Notes: a model not told the origin generated them from the sequence alone. A stretch of DNA of 6,344 nt from Peptostreptococcus sp. (GCA_020025095.1 JAHHSS010000084.1:1-6344); one strand, 5' to 3'. Shown: positions 1 to 6,293, counted from the first letter of the stretch. Program-made: numbers and translations.

Positions 1-88
1 CAAAAGAGGATATTATAATTTATATTTTAGATATTTTTTATTTGAATTATTATAATTTCATTTAAGGTTATAAAAATATAGATATAAT

Positions 89-134
89 AAGAGGAGGTAA
101 GAATGAATAATAAATTATTATCTTACCTCCTTTT
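89..134 (-). terminator. Probable intrinsic terminator of the surface protease gene
   Basis: An 11-bp perfect inverted repeat (92-102 with 121-131, AGGAGGTAAGA / TCTTACCTCCT) lies about 30 nt past the protease stop codon. A second A+T pairing (106-111 with 114-119) can form inside the loop. Reading leftward, the stem is followed by a U-rich but interrupted tract (CTTATTATATC). It is therefore a plausible but not ideal Rho-independent terminator. On the plus strand the right arm runs into only four T residues that can themselves pair (89-91 with 132-134), so termination in that direction is less convincing. Confidence 0.6.
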
Positions 135-164
135 AAAATATGTTTCAGGAATAGACCTTATTAT

Positions 165-3100
165 TTAATGATTAGGTATTAAATCTGCTTCATTTTCAAA
201 TCCATATTCATTTTTATCCACTAGGCTTCCGTCTTTAGATATACTAAAAACTTTCCAATATGTAAAATTAGCATTTCTATTTGCTCTGTATTCTTTAATA
301 AGTCTATTTCCCCTATAAACTTTTACAACAGGCGGAGTATCAAATTTTGAATCTGAATCTGTAGAACTCTTATTAGTATAATCATGCACAGTATATGTTA
401 AATTATCGAATTTATCAATATTTTCTATAGTTATGGTTTCTGGACCATATGATGTAGTTTTATCAGTATCGAGCTTTAGATATGAATCTTCAAAGTTAAG
501 ATAATATACATGTTTCATCTCCTTATTTTCTGATAAAGTTCCATATATATGAGAATCATAGTCGCTAGGATCTGAGCCCCATGTCAAAACTACCCTCACT
601 GAATTATTAGCTAAATTTTTTGTCATAGCAATGGTAGTTTTAGAATTTAAATTATCTATATTTTCCTCTATACTGATATAGCCGTTTAGTTCCGCTCTTA
701 TCTTTTTCCAGTTCTTCTTTAAGTCAACTAAAGCAACACCTCCTTCTGTATTTATGTATTCGCGATTTCCACTGTCATCCAATAAATATGCCCTTGGCTC
801 AATAGGGTTATTTGTAGCTGCATCAACAAAGTTTAATTTTAGATTTTCATTATTTTGTATTGCCTTTTCTTCATCATTTTTTTCTTTGTATTTATTTACT
901 ATCGAATTCAAATTAACGAGGAAGCCAGAAGTTCCAGATTCATTTTCTGGTTTATTTGAAGGAGCTACTTTTATTGAATTATTTCCAGTAGAGGATGAAT
1001 TTATAATAATATCCTTTACATCTTTTCCGTTTGCATCTGGGCACAATTGATATACTAAACCGGCTGCACCTGAAACAACTGGAGTTGCCATAGATGTTCC
1101 TGACATAAAATCATAAGTTCTAAATATTGTTGAATAAATATCAACGCCTGGAGCATAAATATCTACATTTCTTTCGAAGCAAGAATCATTAGAGAAATAA
1201 GCTTGCCTATTATTTTTATCAGAGGCTCCAACAACTATTATTCTATTTAGAATGTCCTCAGGCTTTAGTGCTTTTAAATTTTTTTGAATGTTTTTAAATT
1301 CATTTAAATTATCTTTTAAATTATACTTTAAAAGACTTTCATCACTCTTATTTGGATAGTTTAAATTGTGGTTAATAGAATCTTTTTCTATAAAAGATAT
1401 TAGACTTTCTATATAATCTCTTCTTTCTTTGATAGATTCTTCTGCCATCTTCTTGTCTATGCTAGAAAAAAATCCATTATAAAAAGTGCCATATCTTTTA
1501 CCTTCTTTATCACCATTTCCTGCTGATGTTACAATAACAAAATCTTTACCCTTAGCTAAGCCATCAACCATAATAGTAGTTAGTTGTTTAGAAGTTGGAA
1601 AAAGCTTATCTACAGCATATTGATGATTTGCATCTTTTTTATTAGTCAATCTATGACCAGCGCTAAGGTTAATAACTTTAGCATCGTTTTCAATTAAACT
1701 TGTAAGCCCATTATATATTTTACTTGAAGATACAGAACCACCAATTAATTTACCAGGACCAAGGAATAATTCGCTTATGAAGTTACCAGAAGTAGTATAT
1801 TCACCGATATCATATGGTAGCATATTGACATCTCTTAAAACTCCATTCATCCCCGTATTGTTATTGCTCATAGCGCCTATAATCCCGGAAACATGAGTTC
1901 CGTGACTGCCACCAGAAATATTATATTTACCGAAATGACTTTTTTTAGTTTCAAAACGATTATTCATCATATTTGCATAAACCTCTCCGGTATTATCATT
2001 ATCAGTATTTTTATTATATGAAAAGTTATCGATTAAATCCTCATGACCTAGGTCAAACTCAATATCTAGAACACCAACTTTTACATTTTTGCCGGAATTT
2101 TCTATTTCGTCATATGTTTTCCATATTTTGTCTTCTCCAATATTTTTTCTCCAGTCGAAAAAAACATTTGCTTTTTTCTGTTCTCGACTAAGAGATAGCT
2201 CCCAAGGATCATTCACTTCGTTAGAGTCAATGTTTCCTAAATAATCATAGGTAGCGGATTTTAAACCAAAAGCATTATTTCTATTTCTTTCGATAACTTT
2301 AAGTGCGACATTTTCAGGTAACCTTGACTCGACAGCATACATATTTAATATAGGATTATAAGATGCAATAGTTGCATTCATTTTCCAAATAATATTTTCG
2401 ATAGTTTCCTTACTAGCATATGGATCAAAAGTAAGCAGATATCTATCTTTTACATATGGAGTCTTATATTTACCTTCAAAAGCAACATTTATGGGAGCAA
2501 ACTTCTTAGTAAATATTTTGTCCTTTTTATAAACTTTATCAACAGTTAGAATATCATCATTTCCAAGCTGGCCTTCGATATAATTAGATAAAGAAGCGTA
2601 GCCACCAACTATAAATACATTACTTGCATTTTCTTTTATGTATTTTTCCTGGACTTTACTTAATCTATTGTCGACTAAAATAAGTGATGCATCTTTTGAT
2701 GTAACTAAGTCGACAGCTGACAATGCATCGGGAAAATTATTTCCACTTGCCAAAATCATATTTGATTTCTTGATTAAAGAAGCTATTTTAAGAGATGTAT
2801 CATATCGATCACTACCAGATATTCTTACTCCATTAAACCAAGGAAGTCTAATAGAGGACTTTCCTCCTATGGCTGTGATTTTACCATCAAAATCAATTTT
2901 TGCCTCACCATCTGAAAGTATAATTAGAGCATTTCTATCCTTTAGATAGCCTGCAGCAGATAGAGCATCTGGATAGGACTTTCCGCTTACTAGGACAAGC
3001 TCTTTTGAGTTTGTAATAGACTTTGTTTTATTCATAATTAGCCTGGATGTAGAATATCTATCATGTCCGCCTAATCTTTCTACATTATATTTAACTTTCA

Positions 3101-3476
3101 ATTTTGATTCTATATTAGCAGATACAGAAGAAGTTTGACCTAATATAATTACTTTTTTTGGAGATAATCTGGCTAGTTCCGATTCAATCTCTTTAGGAAT
3201 ATTATTTTGAGAAACCAAAAGAATAGGGGCTTTAAGTGCTATTGCTAATTGACCGCCAGACAGGGCATCGGGATACTTATCCCCATTTGCAATAATTACT
3301 GTATCAGCGCTTGAATACGATTTTTGAGATATTTTAGCGGATGTAGCATATCTATTTTCGCCCATTATTCTATGTACTGAAATATTGTCAGCATATGAAT
3401 TATTTTGCAAAGTTTGGAATAAAGTTATAATAGATAAAATAATTGCTGCAAATTTCAAAGATTTTTTAAATTTCAT
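165..3476 (-). CDS. Secreted cell-wall-anchored subtilisin-family (S8) serine protease with three CWB2 modules
   Basis: This encodes a 1103-residue exported protease. Residues 1-29 form a signal peptide (basic KFKK, hydrophobic core 9-20, likely cleavage after SYA29). Residues 34-305 hold three CWB2-type modules, each with an R-x-x-G-x-x-RY-x-TS motif (near 36, 134 and 218) and a (Y/F)PDALS motif (near 68, 169 and 249). In clostridia this family binds anionic wall polymers non-covalently. Residues about 335-400 resemble a subtilase prodomain of the fervidolysin type. The S8 domain spans about 460-855 with D471 (VGVLD), H525 (SHGTHVSG), oxyanion N654 (TSAGN) and nucleophile S795 (GTSMATP), so it should be active. 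A lysine/glutamate/asparagine-rich, probably helical insertion lies at about 656-744. Two C-terminal beta-rich domains follow: about 878-955 (resembling carboxypeptidase-regulatory or Cna-B folds) and about 957-1080 (VRVVLTWGSDPSDYDSH, YGPETITI and HDYTN motifs, resembling YfaP-type domains). There is no LPxTG motif or C-terminal membrane helix. The only cysteines are C766 and C812. The start at 3476 is chosen because AAAAGGAGGT lies just upstream. A 24-codon extension begins with TTG at 3548, lacks a ribosome site and would spoil the signal peptide. The gene looks monocistronic. Physiological substrates are unknown. Confidence 0.93.
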   Translation of the reverse strand: MKFKKSLKFAAIILSIITLFQTLQNNSYADNISVHRIMGENRYATSAKISQKSYSSADTVIIANGDKYPDALSGGQLAIALKAPILLVSQNNIPKEIESELARLSPKKVIILGQTSSVSANIESKLKVKYNVERLGGHDRYSTSRLIMNKTKSITNSKELVLVSGKSYPDALSAAGYLKDRNALIILSDGEAKIDFDGKITAIGGKSSIRLPWFNGVRISGSDRYDTSLKIASLIKKSNMILASGNNFPDALSAVDLVTSKDASLILVDNRLSKVQEKYIKENASNVFIVGGYASLSNYIEGQLGNDDILTVDKVYKKDKIFTKKFAPINVAFEGKYKTPYVKDRYLLTFDPYASKETIENIIWKMNATIASYNPILNMYAVESRLPENVALKVIERNRNNAFGLKSATYDYLGNIDSNEVNDPWELSLSREQKKANVFFDWRKNIGEDKIWKTYDEIENSGKNVKVGVLDIEFDLGHEDLIDNFSYNKNTDNDNTGEVYANMMNNRFETKKSHFGKYNISGGSHGTHVSGIIGAMSNNNTGMNGVLRDVNMLPYDIGEYTTSGNFISELFLGPGKLIGGSVSSSKIYNGLTSLIENDAKVINLSAGHRLTNKKDANHQYAVDKLFPTSKQLTTIMVDGLAKGKDFVIVTSAGNGDKEGKRYGTFYNGFFSSIDKKMAEESIKERRDYIESLISFIEKDSINHNLNYPNKSDESLLKYNLKDNLNEFKNIQKNLKALKPEDILNRIIVVGASDKNNRQAYFSNDSCFERNVDIYAPGVDIYSTIFRTYDFMSGTSMATPVVSGAAGLVYQLCPDANGKDVKDIIINSSSTGNNSIKVAPSNKPENESGTSGFLVNLNSIVNKYKEKNDEEKAIQNNENLKLNFVDAATNNPIEPRAYLLDDSGNREYINTEGGVALVDLKKNWKKIRAELNGYISIEENIDNLNSKTTIAMTKNLANNSVRVVLTWGSDPSDYDSHIYGTLSENKEMKHVYYLNFEDSYLKLDTDKTTSYGPETITIENIDKFDNLTYTVHDYTNKSSTDSDSKFDTPPVVKVYRGNRLIKEYRANRNANFTYWKVFSISKDGSLVDKNEYGFENEADLIPNH

Positions 3477-3480
3477 ATAA

Positions 3481-3490
3481 ACCTCCTTTT
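3481..3490 (-). promoter_or_regulatory. Ribosome binding site that fixes the protease start
   Basis: On the minus strand, AAAAGGAGGT precedes the ATG at 3476, with five bases between AGGAGG and the start codon. This is an almost ideal Shine-Dalgarno site. It decides for the start at 3476 over the TTG at 3548, which has no such site. Confidence 0.9.
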
Positions 3491-3517
3491 TAATATATTT
3501 GATTTTAATAAATAGAA

Positions 3518-3598
3518 CGAAACAAAATAAAAAAATGTGAATTTTCAACCAATTTAATATTCAAACATAGGATTAAAGTATATAATAATTTTGTTTCG
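3518..3598 (-). repeat. 11-bp perfect inverted repeat in the protease mRNA leader
   Basis: CGAAACAAAAT at 3518-3528 is the exact reverse complement of ATTTTGTTTCG at 3588-3598, with 59 bases between. Both arms lie between the predicted transcription start (about 3608) and the ribosome binding site. In RNA the arms could form a long-range, A-U-rich stem closing a large loop. In DNA they could be two operator half-sites about 70 bp apart, centre to centre. No known riboswitch or T-box core was recognised in the loop. The repeat is seen directly; any regulatory role is inference. Confidence 0.45.
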
Positions 3599-3614
3599 AT
3601 ATTTATGTAATTTG

Positions 3615-3643
3615 ATTATACATATAGGAAAATATAGTGTCAA
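3615..3643 (-). promoter_or_regulatory. Perfect consensus sigma-A promoter of the protease gene
   Basis: On the minus strand, TTGACA (3643-3638) and TATAAT (3620-3615) are separated by exactly 17 bp. Both hexamers match the vegetative consensus at every base. The predicted start of transcription is near 3608, which leaves a leader of about 130 nt before the ATG. A promoter this strong implies either high constitutive expression or control by a repressor or by the leader. Confidence 0.85.
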
Positions 3644-3770
3644 TATTCGTAAATAATAAAATATTATTTTATGAATTTAGAAGAGTTGTAATATAGCTTT
3701 AAATATTTTAATTTGCAAAAAAATTTTAGAGTTAGACTAGAGTATTTAATGATTAGATACTTATAGATGC
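3644..3770. other. A+T-rich intergenic stretch without a supported gene
   Basis: This stretch lies between the protease promoter and the aldolase terminator. I see no open reading frame with a ribosome site, no stable hairpin and no recognisable operator. The only notable element is the 14-mer TATTTAATGATTAG at 3743-3756, which recurs at 162-175. Confidence 0.6.
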
Positions 3771-3798
3771 AAAAAAGGCTGTTCAAATGAACAGCCTT
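3771..3798 (-). terminator. Intrinsic terminator of the aldolase gene
   Basis: A 10-bp perfect stem, AAGGCTGTTC (3775-3784) with GAACAGCCTT (3789-3798), closes a 4-base loop. On the minus strand it is followed by a run of six T residues, partly within the stem. It lies 24 bases past the aldolase stop codon. It separates aldolase transcription from the downstream protease gene, which has its own promoter. Confidence 0.93.
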
Positions 3799-3821
3799 AA
3801 ATATAAGTTATTATCTATTTA

Positions 3822-4745
3822 TTAAAGAGAATTAGCTGAACCTAAAACATCATCTATCTTTGATTCAACAACAGCCTTTATAGCATCTCTACCAGCACCG
3901 ATATACTTTCTTGGATCGAATACTGTTGGGTTTTCTGCTAAGAACTTTCTAAGAGCAGCAGTCATGCAAAGTCTTAAATCAGTGTCCATATTTATCTTAC
4001 AAACTGCCATTGAAGATGCCTTTCTAAGCATTTCAACTGGAACACCCTTAGCTCCTGCTATATCTCCACCAAATTCATTACAAGTTGCAACAGCACTTTG
4101 GTCAACTGCAGATGCACCGTGAAGAACTATTGGGAAACCTGGAAGTTTTGACTGTATTTCTTCAAGTATATCAAATCTTAACTTAGCTTCTCCCTTGAAC
4201 TTAAATGCACCATGTGAAGTTCCGATAGCTATTGCTAAAGAATCAACACCAGTTCTATTAACAAAATCTACTGCCTGATCTGGCTCAGTATACTGGTGAA
4301 CATCAGAAGTTACATCATCTTCAGTACCAGCAAGAACACCTAGTTCAGCTTCTACTGTTACATTGAACTTGTGAGCGTATTCAACAACCTGCTTAGTTAT
4401 TGCTACATTTTCTTCATAGTCAAGATGAGAACCATCTATCATAACTGAAGTAAATCCAGCATCTATACACTTCTTAGCCATTTCAAAGTTTGGACCATGG
4501 TCAAGGTGTAGAGCACAGTCAACACCGATTTCATCAGAAGCTGCTTTTACAAGTGCTACTAGAGTGTTGATACCTGCATAGTTTATAGCAGACTTAGAAG
4601 CCTGTATTATAACTGCTGACTTCTTTTCTTTACATGCTTCAAGAACACCCTGAAGTTGTTCTAGGTCACTTATGTTGAAAGCTCCTATAGAATAGCCACC
4701 TTCATATGCTTTTTTAAACATTTCTTTAGTATTAATTAATGCCAT
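3822..4745 (-). CDS. fba: Class II (zinc-dependent) fructose-1,6-bisphosphate aldolase
   Basis: This 307-residue cytoplasmic enzyme should reversibly split fructose 1,6-bisphosphate into dihydroxyacetone phosphate and glyceraldehyde 3-phosphate in glycolysis and gluconeogenesis. The class II signature is clear. HLDHG (80-84) carries the likely catalytic D82 and zinc ligand H83. The acidic VEAELG segment is at 131-136. IGTSHG (174-179) carries zinc ligand H178, and VLHGAS (207-212) carries H209. The phosphate-binding loop NMDTD is at 252-256. The length fits Firmicute Fba proteins and is slightly longer than the roughly 285-residue tagatose-bisphosphate aldolases (GatY/KbaY) of the same superfamily. 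A tagatose role cannot be fully excluded from sequence alone, but there are no galactitol or tagatose genes nearby. The ATG at 4745 is supported by AAGGAGG five bases upstream. The gene appears monocistronic, with its own promoter and a strong terminator. Nothing is truncated or unusual. Confidence 0.96.
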   Translation of the reverse strand: MALINTKEMFKKAYEGGYSIGAFNISDLEQLQGVLEACKEKKSAVIIQASKSAINYAGINTLVALVKAASDEIGVDCALHLDHGPNFEMAKKCIDAGFTSVMIDGSHLDYEENVAITKQVVEYAHKFNVTVEAELGVLAGTEDDVTSDVHQYTEPDQAVDFVNRTGVDSLAIAIGTSHGAFKFKGEAKLRFDILEEIQSKLPGFPIVLHGASAVDQSAVATCNEFGGDIAGAKGVPVEMLRKASSMAVCKINMDTDLRLCMTAALRKFLAENPTVFDPRKYIGAGRDAIKAVVESKIDDVLGSANSL

Positions 4746-4787
4746 AATATCCTCCTTATAAACTTTTAAAACTTACCCATCTACTTA

Positions 4788-4815
4788 ATTATACCAAAAA
4801 AAATAGAAATATCCA
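4788..4815 (-). promoter_or_regulatory. Extended -10 promoter of the aldolase gene
   Basis: On the minus strand, TGGTATAAT (4796-4788) matches an extended -10 element (TGnTATAAT). A weaker -35, TGGATA (4815-4810, four of six matches), lies 16 bp upstream of the hexamer. Transcription would start near 4781, giving a short leader of about 35 nt with no obvious structure, consistent with a housekeeping gene. Confidence 0.65.
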
Positions 4816-4899
4816 CAAAATATGATGAATTTTAGGTCTTCTTTTGATTAAACAATAAAATGAAGTTAATAAAATTTTTAAAAATATTCTAGAAAACGA

Positions 4900-4927
4900 T
4901 TTACAAAATAATGATTCTAAATAAAAT
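4900..4927 (+). promoter_or_regulatory. Candidate distal promoter of the glycosyltransferase gene
   Basis: TTTACA (4900-4905) and TAAAAT (4922-4927) each match the sigma-A consensus at five of six bases and are spaced by 16 bp. Transcription from here would start near 4934, giving a leader of about 120 nt that includes the dyad at 4951-4979. In such A+T-rich DNA the match could be fortuitous. Confidence 0.4.
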
Positions 4928-4950
4928 AAAAATTTTAAATTACAGACTTC

Positions 4951-4979
4951 AAAATTCTTAATAAAAACTTTAGAATTTT
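4951..4979 (+). repeat. 8-bp inverted repeat upstream of the glycosyltransferase gene
   Basis: AAAATTCT (4951-4958) is the reverse complement of AGAATTTT (4972-4979), with 13 bases between. It lies just upstream of the proximal -10 candidate at 5007 and would be within the leader if the distal promoter is used. It could be an operator or a weak hairpin. It does not match a FapR-type or other operator that I recognise, and an 8-bp A+T-rich dyad is weak evidence. Confidence 0.3.
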
Positions 4980-5006
4980 CTACGTTATATATTTAGTTTT
5001 TGAATG

Positions 5007-5012
5007 TATAAT
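5007..5012 (+). promoter_or_regulatory. Candidate proximal -10 box of the glycosyltransferase gene
   Basis: TATAAT at 5007-5012 is a perfect -10 hexamer 43 bases before the chosen ATG and would start transcription near 5019. No good -35 sits at the right distance, so it would need an activator or be minor compared with the candidate at 4900-4927. Confidence 0.35.
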
Positions 5013-5044
5013 GATAATAACAGAAGAGATAATACTTAAATGAA

Positions 5045-5049
5045 AGGAG
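5045..5049 (+). promoter_or_regulatory. Ribosome binding site that decides the glycosyltransferase start
   Basis: AGGAG at 5045-5049 lies 5 bases before the ATG at 5055 and 8 bases before the adjacent ATG at 5058. An earlier in-frame ATG at 5040 overlaps this site and so cannot use it. Initiation is therefore at 5055 or 5058. I use 5055, and the choice changes the protein by one methionine. Confidence 0.85.
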
Positions 5050-5054
5050 TGGCA

Positions 5055-6212
5055 ATGATGAAAATTCTTATATTAACAGCTAAGTTTGGTATGGGGCATT
5101 TATCCGCATCAAATGCAATAAAAGAAGATATATTAAAATTTGATAAGAATGCAGATGTAAAGGTAGTTGATTTTTATGAATACTCAATGCCATTTCTATC
5201 AAAGTATATATATAAAGGATTTAATTTATTAATAAAATTTGGCAAAGAACTATACAAACTCTATTATTCAGAAAATGATAAAAAATCTGCCAACATAGAC
5301 TTGTTAACAAGAAAGTTGGCAGCGAGTTGTAAAGACATTGTTGATGAAGAAAGACCAGATGTTATAGTTTCAACTTTTCCTATGATTTCAAAAGGAGTAG
5401 GATATTTTAAAAAAATAAATAATTCAAATATATCTCTTGTAACTTGTATAACAGATATAAGTAGTCACTATGAATGGATTACAGAAAATACAGATAAGTA
5501 TTTAGTTCCTTGTACAGAGGTAAGGGATGAATTGATTGATAAAGGGATAGATGCTGATAAATTACTTGTATATGGTATACCAGTAGCAGAAAAATTTAAA
5601 AAGAATTTTGATAAGTTAAGTAGACAAAGATTTGTATCTAGTTATAATAAGGTTGTAGAAATGTCTGTATATAGAAATAAAAAAGAACTTCTTATTATGG
5701 GAGGTGGACTTGGAGTTTTACCTAAAAATGAAGATTTTTACAAAAAACTCGATGCAGAAACTAATTTACATACAACTATTGTAGCTGGAAAGAATGAAGA
5801 CTTATATAATATGATTAATGGAAAGTATGATAATATAACAGTTTTAGGATATACAGATAAGGTAGATAAATTGATGGAAAAGGCAGATTGTGTAGTTACA
5901 AAGCCAGGTGGAATAACAATGTTTGAAGCAATTTATTCTTTGACTCCGATAATATCTTTTTCAACAGATCTTCCAAATGAGCTTCATAATATAGATTTTA
6001 TAAAAGGTAATAATTTTGGGATAGCGCTGACAGAAAGTGCAGAAGAAAGTGTTGATACAATAGTAGATTTTGTGAATAATTTTTCAACAATAAACAATAT
6101 GAAGAATTCTATGAAGAGATTTGTATATTCACTTGAAAATGGATATTTTGCAGATTACATTTCAAGAGAGAATCTGTCATCTAGAGATGAAATGAAAGTT
6201 AAACACATATAA
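5055..6212 (+). CDS. GT28 / MGDG-synthase-type glycosyltransferase, probable diacylglycerol glucosyltransferase (UgtP-like)
   Basis: This 385-residue protein has a GT-B fold of two domains. The N-terminal domain matches the MGDG-synthase type: a G-loop GMGH at 12-15, PDVIVSTFP at 101-109 and the family pattern TD-x3-H-x2-W at 133-141 (D134, H138, W141). The C-terminal nucleotide-sugar domain has GIPVAEKF (174-181), MGGGLG (215-220), VAGKNEDLY (243-251) and KPGG-x4-E (283-291). In Firmicutes this family moves sugar, usually glucose from UDP-glucose, onto diacylglycerol at the inner face of the membrane. The product serves as membrane glycolipid and lipoteichoic acid anchor. The length is close to B. 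subtilis UgtP (382 residues). No transmembrane helix is seen. The hydrophobic and basic stretch at about 44-70 could be the membrane-binding surface. The usual PGQExxN donor-side motif is replaced by LPNELHN (306-312), which keeps only the Glu and Asn at the same spacing. Donor sugar and acceptor cannot be fixed from sequence, so no gene symbol is given. The gene stands alone between its own promoter region and terminator. Confidence 0.87.
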   Translation: MMKILILTAKFGMGHLSASNAIKEDILKFDKNADVKVVDFYEYSMPFLSKYIYKGFNLLIKFGKELYKLYYSENDKKSANIDLLTRKLAASCKDIVDEERPDVIVSTFPMISKGVGYFKKINNSNISLVTCITDISSHYEWITENTDKYLVPCTEVRDELIDKGIDADKLLVYGIPVAEKFKKNFDKLSRQRFVSSYNKVVEMSVYRNKKELLIMGGGLGVLPKNEDFYKKLDAETNLHTTIVAGKNEDLYNMINGKYDNITVLGYTDKVDKLMEKADCVVTKPGGITMFEAIYSLTPIISFSTDLPNELHNIDFIKGNNFGIALTESAEESVDTIVDFVNNFSTINNMKNSMKRFVYSLENGYFADYISRENLSSRDEMKVKHI

Positions 6213-6231
6213 CCGCATTTATAGAATTGAG

Positions 6232-6260
6232 GCTTGTCTCTTAGTAGACAAGCTTTTTTT
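6232..6260 (+). terminator. Intrinsic terminator of the glycosyltransferase gene
   Basis: An 8-bp perfect stem, GCTTGTCT (6232-6239) with AGACAAGC (6246-6253), has a 6-base loop and is followed by seven T residues (6254-6260). The stem lies about 20 bases past the stop codon. This is a textbook Rho-independent terminator in the gene's direction and marks the end of the unit. Confidence 0.95.
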
Positions 6261-6293
6261 CAAATAAAAAATAAATTAAATTTATTATAGAGA

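Noticed and set aside
1..88. Several TATAAT-like hexamers near the left edge (14-19, 51-56, 83-88)
   Set aside because: None has a -35 partner at a workable distance, and the stretch is so A+T-rich that such hexamers are expected. No feature is supported here.
754..1050. Plus-strand open reading frame of 98 codons inside the protease gene
   Set aside because: It is antisense to the catalytic and C-terminal part of a clear protease gene and has no ribosome site or recognisable protein features.
1973..2191. Plus-strand open reading frame of 72 codons inside the protease gene
   Set aside because: It is a shadow of the protease coding sequence, with low-complexity aromatic composition and no initiation signals.
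2638..2949. Plus-strand open reading frame of 103 codons opposite the third CWB2 module
   Set aside because: It is antisense to a conserved domain, and its sequence is explained by the complement of CWB2 codons.
2700..3320. Recurring nucleotide similarities within the N-terminal part of the protease gene
   Set aside because: These encode the repeated PDALS and RY-x-TS motifs of the CWB2 modules. They are protein-level repeats, not a CRISPR array or DNA repeat element.
3477..3548. 24-codon N-terminal extension of the protease starting at 3548
   Set aside because: The start codon would be TTG with no ribosome site in front. The extension would precede a well-formed signal peptide. The ATG at 3476 has a near-perfect AGGAGG site.
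3554..3568. Four-codon upstream reading frame in the protease leader (minus strand)
   Set aside because: It has no ribosome site and is too short to distinguish from chance. It does not look like a regulatory leader peptide.
5040..5054. Upstream ATG at 5040 as the glycosyltransferase start
   Set aside because: The only ribosome binding site (5045-5049) lies downstream of this codon. The family typically begins at or just before the KILILTA strand.
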